DNA of 64,000 nt from Rhabditoides inermis (GCA_963966185.1 CAWZYM010000149.1:262001-326000), one strand, 5' to 3'; positions 24,758 to 38,373 are shown, counted from the stretch's first letter. Translations and numbers: made by a program. Notes: generated by a model from the letters alone, not told the origin.

Positions 24758-25579
24758 TACACTTTTTCTCTTCATAGTCAATTATATAATACAATATGTT
24801 AAAAATGATATTTATATTGAAAAAAACAGCCTTTCAATTCAATGAGTTTTGAGATTTGAGAGCATATAATACTTTTTGGCGTAAACTTTTTCTAATAGTT
24901 TTGTTGTTTATGTTTGTTTTCTGCGGAACGTGCATCTGTCTTGATATCAAATGACAAACGAACAAGAAAAATACAGCACTTTACAATTCTTACATGCCGT
25001 TTGAACTTTGAACAGACAATTTTTTTGTACAGGTGAAATCCTATACTGTTTCTGATTGTTTTCACGGAACATTTATTTCTCTCTCATTTTTTCTAGGAAT
25101 CAGTTCTCACAGTGGAGTTGACAGATGATAAGGATAATACAAATTACAGGTCTTGTCCCATATCCAAAAATAACACTTCAATTGTTGATGTTTATCATAG
25201 TCGAGCTATCATATCGAAAACAAAGTAAAACATTTTTGAAGCAAGGTGCAGTCGTTATTCAGAATTCTGAGAAAATACTGAGAAAATTTGACGAGTGTAA
25301 TCATCGTATGTGCTCACAGATCCTTTTTTGTGATATAAAAACAATTTTCTGACACGATGTTTCGTATAATTTATTCAAGTGGTTTGATCGTAAAAAAACA
25401 CATAAAAATCATTCATGTTCATCCCTCAAAAAGCATGACTGCTCATTTGAACTATAAACGGGCTCTTTTTTGATTGTTGGATACATAAAACAGCTGACGA
25501 AGTGCAACAATAGTTTTATCACGAATCATAAAAGATGATAATTATAATAATGGATATGAAAGGAACAATCCCGATGTGT
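24758..25579. other. 3'-3' gap chemoreceptor / aldo-keto reductase
   Basis: AT-rich sequence between convergent genes. It should contain both 3' UTRs. A short frame at 25125-25352 has no support. Confidence 0.5.
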
Positions 25580-27044
25580 TCACAGCACGTCCCACCCCCG
25601 CGTGGGCGAATACGAGTTGCCGTTCTCGAGAGAATCCAGGGCAGCCATGTCCGAGGCGTCCAACTTCACATCGACGCACCTGCAACAATGTTATGGTTTC
25701 GGATAACTTTGTCTTTGTTCACTACCGCGGTGGATTGGCGATCCCCCTGACAACTAATAGCTTGCGCCAGAGCGATAGTACTTCCCTCTGCATGTTCTAT
25801 TGCATGCTAGCTGACCCATACATATCATCTGGCTGATGCACACTAGTGTGTTGTGCACACCGTATGTTCTCGGCGATCCTCGATGGCGTCTGTGACTTGG
25901 GGAGGACGCCGGAGCGGTGCGCGAGCGCCCAGGAGAGCAGCACGGACTGCAAGAGACGTATCTTTATGAAACCTTGATGATATCGATAGAAATAGCCAGT
26001 TACAAGTGTGTTTGCCACCAAGTCTACATTAGAAGAGGATGTATGTGCATATGAGAGGCTTGATTATCAGACACTGACCTGCACAGACACTCCATGCTTC
26101 TTGGCTACCTCCACCAGGGCAGGTTCGGTCAGTAGACGCGGGTCGTGACGGCCCAGAGTGGTGAACGCCTGCAAAGACGGTCATGAGTCAGAGCCTCGGA
26201 GCCAAACAAGACATCATACTCATCCATGGAGTATCAGTATGAATTCTCTTTAGTGAGACGATTTACAATCGGTATCATTGAACCTCGCATTCATAACAGA
26301 GTGAGAGGCGGCGAGCGGACGAGGAACAGAGAAAGTTATCCACAGCCAATAGAGAGGTAATGTATGAGAGAAGGCTGTCACCGGCGGATTACAGTTTATC
26401 TATCGAGCTGAATGATGTTCACATGTCTCTATCCCCACGTGACTCACTTGGAAGAACACTCCTTCTTTCTCGCAGTGCGCCTTCAGCTCCGTCCTCAACA
26501 TGTGCGGGTGGAACTGCAGCTGGTTCACGGCCGGCTTCGGAAGGTCCTGCAGGGATAGGGGGGTGAGAGAAGGAGGGATAGAGAAGGAGAGAGAGAGAGG
26601 GAGGGGGAGATAAGGAGAGAGGGGGGAGATAAGGAGAGAGACTCACAGTGGCATAGAGCTGCTCCAAGTGCCGGATCTCGTAGTTGGACACGCCAATCGA
26701 GCGGATCAGACCCTCCTCTGGAATCGATACGATTATAATAATACATCGGAGTTGGTCTGTGTGTCTGACATCGAGAAAAATCATAGCTACTCAAAAATAA
26801 ACAAATAAAGAGAATAGTGGTCAAACCCTCCTCTGGACCAAACTAATTCGGAGATGGGAAAGGATTTCACATAAAACGTGGTGAAATCGTGAAATGACCA
26901 AACGTTCGATTCAGAAATTGTAAAACGTATCTCGAAAAAGAGATAATTTGTTGCCTACTCTGCATGTCTGCCATCTCCCTGTATGCGTCCTCCCTGTACT
27001 TGTGGTTGTTGGGGTCTTTGTCGTCGCCGACGTCCGCGCTACCT

Positions 27045-27086
<42 letters not shown>

Positions 27087-28366
27087 CTCTCTCTCTCCCC
27101 CCCCCCTCTCTCTCTCTCTTTATCCCCCCTCCACTTACTGAAGAAAGGCCTCGGATAGTGCACCAGCACAAGATCGAGGTAGGTGAATCCTAGGAGTTCG
27201 AGCGACTCCTCGATCTATCAAATTAAAAAAAAATTTGCATCACAAAAACAAACAATGCTATCTCTCGAAACTGAAAACGTATACATACGTTTCAAATGTA
27301 TAATGTCATAGTTTCGTCATTCTTTTTTCAATACGTTGTTGATATCTTTTTATACGTGTTATCCATTATATCGACATGTACAATACAGAATCAACCATAT
27401 CTATAGCTAGGTAATTATAGCACACTCTCATCACACAGGGTACACACAGTATATCCCAACTACTACAAGACTATCGATACGTTTCAACTATATACTATAA
27501 TAATCTCTTCATTCCATTTTTCATTTTCAATTCTGTTTCATTAGTCGGTAGAAAAAAAAACTAGTTACACAAGTGTAAGCACTCGCCTGCTGCCTAGAAT
27601 TCTTCCTGTTGTCTCCTACCACCAGTCGCACTTTGGTCGTGAAGAACACGTCCTCACGGGTGAGGTTGTTGGCAGCAAGCACTTCCTGAAGCAAATGCTG
27701 TCTGGAAAACATGCGCCAAGTGAACAAGCGTTCGTGAACGGAATGAATACCCTCTAACTTTACACACAACCCAGTTCCTATCACCTGACTGGATTGTTCG
27801 GACAGTCTCATACGAGGCGGACTGGTTTAAAGTTACTTGCTCCTAACGTGATTCCCTTTTTCGATCACGCGCCCCCTTCGATGTAAGATGGAAAATATTG
27901 ATTGTAAAGCCTACGGGATTCAAGAACTCGTGCGAAGGAAAGACGAAAATATGATAAAATTACGATGATTACCTTGAGCACCCGTCCGATTTCTCGCTCG
28001 TTGGCGTAGAACTTGGCCGTGTCGAACAGACGGTAGCCGGACTTCAGCGCGGCGTCAAGCGCGAGGCGGATAGCTTCTGGAAAGGTTTCTATCATTTCTT
28101 GTTTCTCGTACATAACACGAACTTTCATTATCAAAAAAAGAGATAAGAACAGAAACAAATATGCAACATTTCATTGAATAACACAGCGCACCCAAATTAT
28201 CAGAAGCACAAAATACAAAACACAAAAAGAAGTAAACAAAAAGTGAAATAATTGAACAACACGACCCACCCTCATCTCTGATCTGGAACAGTCCGAGTCC
28301 GATGTAGGGGATGTCGAAGCCTGTGTTGAGGCGGAAGACGCCACCCGGGGGAGGAGGAGGGGACAT
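25580..28366 (-). CDS. Aldo-keto reductase
   Basis: NADPH-dependent reduction of carbonyl substrates by a (beta/alpha)8 barrel. Ten exons in gene order: 28270-28366, 27973-28076, 27587-27685, 27139-27214, 26959-27042, 26647-26717, 26448-26546, 26079-26168, 25861-25946, 25580-25679; 301 aa. The full catalytic tetrad is present: Asp51 and Tyr56 (FDTAKFYANE), Lys85 (TTKV) and His119 (LVLVHYP). The substrate and cofactor motifs SIGVSNYEIR, PAVNQLQFHPH and the NADPH-binding PKSQTPSRIAEN follow in order. The intron after residue 100 uses a GC donor (GCGAGTG), which phase and family alignment both require. Translation starts two bases after a CCCAG, a likely trans-splice site. Substrate cannot be predicted. 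Confidence 0.93.
26567..26640. repeat. (GA)n-rich tract in reductase intron
   Basis: GA and GGGA units span most of the 100-nt intron between the exons at 26448-26546 and 26647-26717. Confidence 0.85.
27050..27121. repeat. (CT)n tract in reductase intron
   Basis: CT repeats with a C-run occupy most of the 96-nt intron between the exons at 26959-27042 and 27139-27214. Confidence 0.9.
27580..27586 (-). other. GC splice donor of the aldo-keto reductase
   Basis: The exon ends CAG and the intron starts GCGAGTG. Ending the exon at the upstream GTGGTAGG instead would drop the conserved NSRQQIEESL segment, so the GC donor is preferred. Confidence 0.7.
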
Positions 28367-30322
28367 GGCTGGGATTCAATTTAATACTGGTATATGTTAT
28401 GGATCAAAATAAAATAAAGTAAAGTAATGTAAAATAGGAAGGTGGAGGCGTGGAGGTTCTCCAACGAACCACTGAATTCGCCTTGTCATACTACATAGGT
28501 TTGCAAACAAGATACATACATGAAAACGTGATGCTGACAGAAGTGAAATTATCAGGTTACTTAGATAGCGAAAACACTGCGAGCGCTGATAACAGATCAC
28601 AATCGATATTTATGAGTAGAGCGTGTAGTAAACAAAGTGGTCAATGGTCACCCCCTAATTTGTGTGACATAATAGTCACTGTTTCACGGTGTTTCTTCAT
28701 TCAGACATCTTGGCATCAATCATAATTAACTATGACTTTCCACAAATTACATATTGCGATCACACCGGAAATTTGCTTCGTCTCCGTTTCTATAAAAGCG
28801 GATGTGCCACGGACACATACAGTAAACTCGCTTCTTTTCCTGGTCTAATTAGAATTCTGCGAGATGATGAAGATATTGCATAGAGAGAATGTAGTGATAA
28901 ACATCTTCTCATAAAATTACATTCGCGTCTCTGAATAACAATGTTTACCTTTCTAGAGAAGACTCGATGGTGTATCTGTATGAATAATGCAATTCTCAAG
29001 GATGCGGTTTTTGTGGTCATGTATTCGTTATGCAACTCTCTTGTAACTCGTCACTTGGTCACTTGTCTCAATTTCACTTGATAAATGGGATGCGTTCGAC
29101 ACATGTTTGCTAACAACTCGGACTACGCAGACACCTGTTACCCACTTCTTATCCTTTCCTCTCCTTCATTCCACATTCCATTAGACATTAGTCCTCCTTC
29201 CAAGTAGCTATTCGCTATTAGCTTGATAACTCTTTCTCGCATCAGCAAGCAGACAGACAATCTCAATGTACCTCTATAATGCATCTCTCTAGTCAATGTG
29301 TCTTTCTCTCTCTCTCGCACGCCAACGACTTTTCTTCCACAAGTACCACTTGCGTTCTCTCCTTTCTCCTCTTTAGCTCTTGGCTGCTACTGGCTAGACT
29401 ACAGTAGTTGCGTTCTAGATTCATTGTAGATGTTTGTATCAGTCACGCTCCAATTTTCGCTGCTACAGTAGCCCTTGCATCGTCTCCACTTTTCCTACGC
29501 ACGCGCGTGCTCACACACTTGGATTGATCCTAATAGCATCCCACCCTAACTACGTGTGTGTCCAATCTTCCCACTCTCTCTTGGAGAACCAATTTGCCTG
29601 TCTCTGCACAAACACACATGCACCAAAATAGGCGATCAATCTCCAAAGTAAGTAATTCACCACTCTTCTTTCGTATCGACTAATACACATGACAAGCATT
29701 ACCGATAGCACGTACGCATCTACAGGACTACCGAAACTCGTGTTATTGTAACTCGCAGTAGGCGTTGTATTATTGTGTTTTACCGTAACCTCTCCGTAAT
29801 GTACGTAATTACCTTAGTGCTACTTGATTCGAGATAAACATTCTGATTCTGAATACACTGGTACTGATCTCGACAATTAGGCAATTCTTTCCGGGCTACA
29901 ATAAATTGTCGGCAGCTGCTGCTAACGAGAGCTCCTTGAAAAAAGCGCGGTAGCCGGAAAATCGCGCGCAGATTTTGCTGATCCGCCATTTATCTGCTTG
30001 AGTTTTCAATTTGCCTTTTCACTTTTTCATATCTTCTATTTTCGCGTCAGAATATGCATGTATGAATATTATAGTTGTCGCAAATATAGCTCAATGCCAC
30101 TCCCTCTCTCTCTCTCTCCCTCTCACTCTGTTCTCTCTCGAAAAGCGGCTGAGTTTCACTCTGCCAAATTGAGAATATGGAGAGAGAAATAGAGAGAAGA
30201 GACAGCCAACCGAGTCCAAACTTGGCTCAAAATCAATGTCGCGCAGGCGAGAGACGCAGACGCGCGGCGGATCTGCGAGAGAGTGTTCTACAGCGTGCCA
30301 TTGCAGGAGTGCGCAGACACAG
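28367..30322. other. Divergent intergenic region reductase / F-box gene
   Basis: About 2 kb without a supported gene. It contains one copy (29692-29885) of a diverged repeat also seen at 49251-49450, CT runs near 30100, and presumably both promoters. Confidence 0.5.
29692..29885 (+). repeat. Degenerate repeat, partner of 49251-49450
   Basis: Aligned by eye, long stretches match the copy at 49251-49450 (for example CACGTACGCATC, AACTCGCAGTAGGC). The frame that is open in the other copy has several stops here, so this looks like a decayed copy. Confidence 0.6.
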
Positions 30323-32095
30323 ATGGACGATAGAGCGTGTGGGATGGAGAGGGCGCAGGATCCGCTGGCGAGGCTTCCGCGCGCGCTCGCACTCCGTCTT
30401 CTGCAACAGCTCCCCATCGAGACCCGAACCAGGTCCGCCCCTCTCTTTTTGTTGTTGTTTACATGTTTACATGTTTGTTTCTGGTTTCTGAATATTGTAT
30501 TACCATTGTCTTTTCGTATAGCTATTCACATTGCAAGAGTCTCCTCGAATTTCAGTATTCGATTCGAAGTGCGTCTCTTTCGCGCTCTCATGCTTCCGCC
30601 AAAATGCTGCAATATCCATTTCACAACACTTTCATGAGAGAATCCGCTGACATCTTCGGGGCAAATAGAGTCTTTCGGGGGGTAACTCAAGTACGTTTTT
30701 GTCGCTTTTCCATTTGCTATGCTAGTCGCATTCTTTCTCTATTTTCGCCCTGCAGGTAGAGAAAAGAAGTATTCCGGAATAGAATATGAACAACCTCAAC
30801 CAAAACACACGTCTATTTTAAAAAATGGGAATGAAAGTAATGATACTGTCGACAATCTTCTATTCTTCCCAATTTGCATGCGATTCGGATATCGTTTTGT
30901 GGCTCGTTTTGCTATTGCCGGATACACGCGATGCATTATTCCCCTTTCTCCAATTGTCCGGCTATTTTACGGCTGTGATCGCCTATATGTCATTCATTCT
31001 CAATTACACATATCTCTTTCATTCTCAATTACAAAGAGGGGAGAGATGTATGGCTTGTTTTCTCGCTTTCTAATCAAATTCCTCATGGTGTAAGAGAAAG
31101 ACCCATCTGGTTGGTGATAATGCGATATGCCGTAATCATGTTACTTTTCTTTTTCTAAGAATGTAACATACACCATGTTCTCTTCTCGCGAAACAAAATA
31201 TTCAGTGGTAATAGAGAGAGAGAGAGTCTAGTTGGATTGGAATCTGTCCGTCTCACTCCCCCCTTCCCCCAACTCTCCTGGGTATAAAGGGCTGGTCTCG
31301 CATTACAGTAATGCGGTTTCTGGTTTCCTACTGGCGCTTTCTCTTTACATTTGGGGTGCATGTCAGTTTCTACTATCCGATTAGACGCTGGTCCCGTCGC
31401 ATCCACGTTGCATTCTTTGAAGCGTGAAATGGCCTCAGTATCCGCCGTCGCAGAGCAGAGGTCACTATTTCGCAGTTTAATGTTTCTCCTGCAGTTTCAA
31501 AATACGTCACTTGCCTTAGTATCATCTTGCAGTTCGAAATTCTGGCATTTCGAAAAGTTCACATACTAACCCTGCAACTATTATGACACCTCATTGTTTC
31601 CCAGTTGTAACTTGCAAAATACGGATTTGTTACCTTACATTTTAAAACTCTGGCCTATCCCTGCACCTACAATGACATGTGTCATGTTTTGAACTTGGGC
31701 CATGTCAATTCAAGTGTATGTGCGTGTGTAGCAAGTGTTACTGATGTGATTCCTGTGTTTTCGCGAGCCGCCACACACGAAACGCTATCGAGTTACAGTG
31801 TGTGCTGACATGTCGTTGTCCTACTAGTACTCCCATGAAACAGCGCTCCATAAAAGCCGAATGGACCATGCGCGCCCCGCCAATTCTCTCTCTCTCTCTC
31901 TCTCTCTCTCCATGCTCCCAAAATATTCTTGCTGAGGCTGGCGCAGTCATAAATCGGCTTTTACTAGTGTTGAGGGAGGGTTGGGAAGCGGAGGCGGAGT
32001 CTCTCCCATTGCTCAGAGGACGCCCCACTCTCTCTCTTTCTCCACATAGGCATTAGCCCTCTTCTGATTTATTCACTGGCCGAGGGGCGAATGAC

Positions 32096-32135
<40 letters not shown>

Positions 32136-33757
32136 GACCAATCGCCAGTATTGCACACTCCATTTTAGCTCAAGTATTCAGACGATAACTTTCTTGAATG
32201 GCTTCACGAAGGCGATTTCAAAAGAACGCGGCTGCGTGAATGCAAAATGCAGATTGGCCGCTTTACACAACTGCGTCATGATATTGTGCCCGCGAGGCGC
32301 CCTCAGCGGCGATCTTTCGTTCGTTTAAACCCTCTCCCTCCCTCTCTCTCTCCCTCCCTCCCTCTCTCCCTCCCTCTCTCTCCATCCACCCTCTCTCTCT
32401 CTTTCCACAATGACCGCAGGCATTGTAAACTCCTCCCCGCATGTGAAGCCTGGAAGCTCTGCCAATTTCCACCACTACTATTCCCCCACACAATCTTTTC
32501 CTTCGTGTTAGATGCCACTCCACGCTCACTTGGCTCATGAATTTCGAATAGCTTACTCTACTCCGCAGCCACTTTCCTGGCACCACCTACTTTTTCGTAA
32601 CTTGTAACTTCGAAGCGACCAGCTATGTTCGTTTTGTTTTCTTTGATCGCAATCTTTGATACCTTCGTAATGGTATGCTCATTATACATTACGGGAACGG
32701 GAGACTCATTGCTAGGGCATGTTTACTGGACGCCTCTCTCTCTCTCTCTCTTCCTCTCTCCCTCTCTTCCTCTCCCTCTCTCCCTCCTTCTCTCGCTCTC
32801 TCATCTCGAGTTGTTATTGTTCGACCAACAAAACGGACGCGTTTTTCCTAGTGCGATGTCAACACCAGTGCTCCTCTTTTGCGTATTCCTCCGGGATCCG
32901 ATCTCTCTCTCTCTATCTCTATCTCTATCTCTATCTCTATCTCTATCTCTATCTCCCCTCTCCCCTCTCTCTCTCTTCTTCCCACCCTCTCTCTCCCATT
33001 TCTCACTCACATGCGATCATATAAGCTAAAATGAATGTATTTACTTTAGCGCAGACTTATCGGCTGCAAAAGCGATTTCGAAAAAAAGGATATTCTGGTG
33101 TCATGTAGGAACACTCAAGCACTCAAGCACGCGATTCTTCTATTACCCTCTAATCCCCCTCTCTCTCTCTCCCTCTCCCCCTCTCCCTCTCTCTCTCTCC
33201 CTCTCTCCCTCTCTCTTTCACCCAGAGCACTCCTTGTTTTGTCCTCTCCTCTCTAACAATTGCCGTCGACGACGGCTCGAATTCAATTTCGGTGCCCCTG
33301 TAATTCCCCAATTCCCCCTCTTTCTTCTATCTCATTGTCGCTCGCACGAGCCTCTAAAAACATTAATGAATTACCTGCGCCCGTAAACCTGTTGATGAAT
33401 GCGCTCGGTTTAGAATCCGCTATTTCCGTGCTCTCTCGCCAATACCGTATTCTTACAGAGCGGAGCGCGTGAACCGTTTCTGGCGTCGCGCAGCAATGGA
33501 AGCCTCCCGCAGCGAGACCAAGCCCGTCTGGGTCTACGTCATCTTCCGAAAGGTACGGTAGAAGTACAGTGGATTACTGTATGATGAAATGGTTTCTGTA
33601 GGTGGTAGTCGTACACCACCGAAGCTCCTCTATGATGCGTATATTTTGAGTTCTTCTCTCCCACTTTTTTCCGGCTCACTTCCTCCATATATTTCGCCTG
33701 TGTCGCATCCGTTGATGAATACGCAAACAAACAAAGCGCTTCCGGATGGCCCTCCTT

Positions 33758-33788
<31 letters not shown>

Positions 33789-34899
33789 CTCGTCTGTCCC
33801 AATTGCAGAGCCCTGGAGACGTTCCCCCTTGTAATGGAAAGAACACACACACAAATCACCCCTGAGCCTCTCTCCACCGCAATTTCCACGAAAACAGGGC
33901 GCGCCTCATTTGAGCAGTCCTAATCCCTTGGATCCCGGCATGTTTCGAGTCCCAGCCGCCATCACTCATCCACCCTCGCTCCCAGAGTGCGTAGTCGGAT
34001 CATCTATCAGGCAGTGCACACCAAATCATGTTGTTTGTTAGGGGGAAGCTCTCTATCCATCAGATGCTATCACAGAACGCACAAGTGCGCTCGGCCGAAA
34101 ATAGAGTGGATGACGATGCATCACTAGTGCCACAGTAGTCCATGTTTTCGGCGATGATGCCTGGCGATAACAGCGGAATCCGTAGTGGTACTAGTACTAG
34201 TGGTCCACCGGGAATTCCTCTTTTGATTACTCGCTAATGCGGGGTCGGCTTCATTGAGAGTCACTCCCATTCTCTCTCTCTCCTCCGAATCTCACAGAGA
34301 CCCAAATACTACGGGGTCTCACGCATAACTATACGAAAGCACGGGCCTCTGGAACAATCTGGAACCTGAGGGCGTGGGAATCAGAAGGTCCGCTATTCTT
34401 CTCCCAGCCACATTCAGACTGGCTAGCAAACATGGAATGTATTGTGTTTCCAGAGTTCTCTGGGCATCGAAATAACTACTTTCAATAACCGACTTGTGCG
34501 CCGAAGATTGGAAAGTTCACAAAGAACGAACCTGGAAAACTTTAACAAAATGGGGAGGGGAGATAGAATAGAGCGGACCTCCGGCGAACATTGGTCCACA
34601 TTTTTCAATTCCATATTCAAAGGTGAATATGCGCATGCACAATTGCACAAAGCCAAAAAAGTTAAGGTGGACTAACATTTTTGGTATACATAAATCAAGT
34701 GTGAATAAATTATTGTGATAAAAGTGGTTAAACATGTTATAGTAGTGAATCGAAACGTACTATGTTTTCAGAACCACTGCTCCGGGCATGAGAAGATGAC
34801 GGTGAACCTGTCGTTCGACGGACCGATCTTCTGGAATCGACAGGTCGCTTACATCTACTGCTGCTCCTGCCACTTTGACGAGCACGAGGTGAGTCATCT

Positions 34900-34960
<61 letters not shown>

Positions 34961-37149
34961 TTCTCTCTCTCTCTTCCTCTCCCTCTCTTTCTTCTCCCTC
35001 CCTCTCTCTCCCTTTGCAGTGTTGAAAGTGATCCAGACTCACTTGTCTTAAAAGCTCCATTCCGAGTCCACTTCCTGCTTGTTTCGTCGCTGTTTTCTCT
35101 CTCTTCCCTTTTTCTCTCACACTTTTTCGTACTCGTAAAAATGAAGAGAGGGGAGAGAAAGAGAAGAGAGACAAATCCCCCTCTCAACACATCCCTCATC
35201 CAGTATACACTGGGGAGAGATTCGTCCGCGCTATATGCTAACTAGTACAGACATATTGGAAACATGCAAACGACCCATTTGCCCCTCTTCTATGAACTCT
35301 TTTCGTTTTTGTGGCAGCGAAACGACCAGGGTTCTTTTTTTGGTTATTGCCTCCGGGTGATCGGAAAATGTTCTCAAAGAACGACGAAAACAAGCGGTCT
35401 CGAAGAGAGGAGGAAGTAATCGAATCATAGTTCGCTTCGGATTCCACACACACCACGTTTTTGTGAGCTCGCCGCGCCTCTTCGCGACTTGCGAAACCTA
35501 TAAAAAAGGCGAAGCATCCAGATTCGCCTTCCGAGATATGCCACCTCTCTTCGATGAGGTGTCACATCACATTCACACACTGACTGGGGCAGAGACTGGC
35601 GAGAGAGTGGGGTGAAGGAGGAGGGGCAGACATGCGCATCCCTCGAGACGACGAGGTTCTTTATTAGTCTGAGACGCGACAAAAAGCAACGCCGCCTCTC
35701 TCTCTCTCTCCCTCTTCGTCTATCGTCCTTCTTGCCAGGGGTTCCTCCCGTCCAAAACATGGCATATCGCGGGCGAATCTCGAGAATGCGACAAAACGCC
35801 GAGAGAGACCAGATGGGTCCGAGGAGATGGGAGATGGCGCATAAACTAGGGTTCAGCATGCCAGTTGCCATAAACATGCCAGTTGCGCACACGTCTTTGC
35901 TTGTCTTTTCTCGCCTGCCACCAGTCGTGAAAGAAGTGAAAGAAGCGATAAATTCTAACACGAGAAAAGTTACACTGAACGAGGGGTCCAAGCCAACACA
36001 TAAATCAGTGCATCCAGAGTGTTCGCACCTGAGTGAGATCGGTTTCCCACGCACACCTGTCGAGCTAATCACCTGTTTACGAGTGATAAGATCGACATGG
36101 AATCATTTTGAGTGGCGTGAGGGAACGAGGAGTACACATTTCACTCTTACTAAGAACCCGGAACACTCTCAGACTTCCTCTCTTTCTCTCTCTCTCTCCT
36201 ATTTTCGCGAAGAAAGGCGCCGCCATCATTTCCATAGAGCCATTCAGAAAGGGAGAGGAGGGAGAGGGGGAGTGCAAGCATAAAGAGAGCCGAGCATTCA
36301 CATTCTGAATATAGTGTTATCCAGTACATGCGTAGTACCACGCTTGTTTACCTCATAACACAATCTGAACGAACAAAAACTCAGTTAAAAAACTGTAATC
36401 AGAAGACACTCATACTCTCTCTTTCTTTATCGAATACAAAATAAACCAAACAGATATAAAACACACACAATGAAACGTTCTGTATGAATAATCTATTAAT
36501 ATTGTATTTAGAATTTCTATTATTATATTTACAAAAAATGGTTTTGCAGGCCCCCCTAATGGCGCTGCTGCACAAGTTCGAGCAGCGCGTGGAGAGAGTG
36601 TGCCTCGTGGACAAACCGGTCGACTACCCATTCCTCCCGGACAGCCTGTTCAGCTACATGGCAAAGAACATGCCCAGGTTGCAGGTGAGAGAAGGAGAGA
36701 GAGAGGGGAGAGAGAGGGGGAGAGTTGGGGAGAGATAGAGAGAGAGAATCGTGTTTCAGTTCATCTACCTGCGCGAGTTGGACCTGGAGAAGATCAACCG
36801 AGGCACGGTCGTCGAGCTGGCCAGCCATAAAACCCTCAAGAAGGTATGTTTTGTTACTCTAAAAATACTGTCTCGTCTCCCCCATTATCTCAACAACAAA
36901 AAACAATACACAAACATGTAAAAGCGGAGAATGTGCTAGAAAAGAGAACGCAGGTTGCCCTGCCAAGGTGGCACACTAGCAGATGCTGACAAAGCAGCTA
37001 TGCAACTATACAACACCAACCCCTTCAGGTTATCGTGCACGGCTGCCGCAACTTCGAGGTGCTCGCAGATTTTCGAGCCCTCCCTCAACTGCTCGTCGTC
37101 AGGGGAGAGATACTGGGGCTCAAGGTGAGAGAGAGAGAGAGGGAGAGGG

Positions 37150-37243
<94 letters not shown>

Positions 37244-37911
37244 AGAGAGAGAGGGGAGAGAGGGGGTGAGAGAGAGAGAGGGGAGGGGGGGGAGAGGGAG
37301 AGAAAGTGAGAGAGAGAGGGGGGAAGAGGGAGGGAGAGAGGGAGGGGAGAGAGAGAGAGGAGAGAGGGGGTGAGAGAGGGGGAGAGAGAGGGAAGAGAGA
37401 GTGGAGAGAGAGGGGGGAGGGAGAGAGGGGGAAAGAGATCCTAGGGCTCTAGAAGAGAAAGCGAGTGATACCTTTGTTTCTTTGAAACTCTTGACTTGTT
37501 ATTATAAAATTCTCCCGCTACGTTTCACCACGCTCTCTAAGGACGCGACGCGCTGCAATGGACAATTTCTTTTTCGTCGTATCTTCAGTGTTTTAAACTT
37601 GAAACAAGACATCTAGTTAGTTTAAGTACAAACACAGCAACAAGGGTATTTGAAAACGCTTGCCTACTGGTTCATCACTGATGATGATACCGGACCGAAA
37701 CCAAATGTGTACTATGATCTTTCAATTCATTACTTCTTCCAATTTCTTGTAATATATCTCTCTGATTACAGGCTATGCTGGGCGACATCGACCTGGATGC
37801 ACCAATGTCCGAGAAGAAGACCCCACAGGAGCAGAACGGGGGCGGCAGCAAGGTCAGCTCCCTCCCTCTCTCCCTCCTTCTCTCCCTCCCTCTCTCCCTC
37901 CCTCTCTCCAT

Positions 37912-37961
<50 letters not shown>

Positions 37962-37977
37962 ACCTCCTCTCTCTCTC

Positions 37978-38031
<54 letters not shown>

Positions 38032-38130
38032 GTTCTCTCCTTCCAGGCCGATTCGGATGTCTCCGACTCTACTTCCGAGCACTCTGCCGACATTCCTGTC
38101 AAGCACCCCGTCGCCGTCGCCAATCAATAA
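30323..38130 (+). CDS. F-box-like protein with leucine-rich C-terminal part
   Basis: Eight exons (30323-30432, 33459-33552, 34772-34888, 36550-36684, 36760-36843, 37029-37124, 37772-37852, 38047-38130) give 266 aa. The N-terminus DPLARLPRALALRLLQQLP, followed by a basic WRRAA stretch, matches the start of an F-box, which would bind Skp1 and target substrates to a ubiquitin ligase. Residues 110-215 contain Leu-rich segments (LQFIYLRELDLEKI, LKKVIVHGCRNFEVL) like irregular LRRs or the FTH-type domain of nematode F-box proteins. The last 50 residues are polar. The ATG directly follows ACACAG, a likely trans-splice acceptor. An AATAAA (38126-38131) overlaps the stop codon. The first intron is 3 kb and rich in CT repeats. 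The F-box call is moderate. Confidence 0.75.
30433..33458 (+). other. First intron of the F-box-like gene
   Basis: A 3-kb intron joined by matching phase 2. It carries CT-type microsatellites at about 31883-31911, 32098-32132, 32335-32402, 32734-32805, 32900-32996 (with CTCTAT units) and 33162-33217. I found no exon, RNA gene or transposon ends in it. Confidence 0.6.
34903..35013. repeat. (CT)n tract in F-box gene intron
   Basis: Long CT tract starting 14 nt after the donor of the exon at 34772-34888. Confidence 0.95.
36685..36750. repeat. (GA)n intron continuous with its donor
   Basis: The intron begins GTGAGAGAAGGAGAGAGAG and is GA-rich up to its GTGTTTCAG acceptor at 36759. Its total length is 75 nt. 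Confidence 0.9.
37125..37437. repeat. Long (GA)n expansion at a splice donor
   Basis: About 310 nt of almost pure GA/GGGA begins at the donor GTGAGAGAGAG of the exon at 37029-37124. It is the longest purine tract in the window. Confidence 0.95.
37856..38039. repeat. (CT)n tract filling the last F-box gene intron
   Basis: CCCT and CT units fill the 194-nt intron up to TCCTTCCAG. The diverged exon copy at 39471 has a CT tract on its other side. Confidence 0.95.
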
Positions 38131-38137
38131 ATCGATA
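38121..38137 (+). repeat. Dispersed 17-mer CAATCAATAAATCGATA, copy 3
   Basis: Exact copy that spans the stop codon and AATAAA of the F-box-like gene. A related reverse-oriented ATTGATTTATCGATTTA follows at about 38154. Confidence 0.7.
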
Positions 38138-38323
38138 CATGTAGACTTTGTACATTGATTTATCGATTTATCAGCCCTCTCTGTACTTGCTACAATCCCA
38201 TAGTGCTTCTCTCCGCTCTCAAATTGAGGGAACTCCGCTTTGCTATAGGATTGTATGATATTGAAACGGAGGATCTCTCGAATCTTGTTAGATGTTCTTC
38301 TTCCAAAATATCTGGGTATCCGG

Positions 38324-38373
<50 letters not shown>

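Noticed and set aside
26000..30000. CRISPR array or bacterial operon
   Set aside because: No regularly spaced direct repeats with unique spacers; introns and gene content are eukaryotic.
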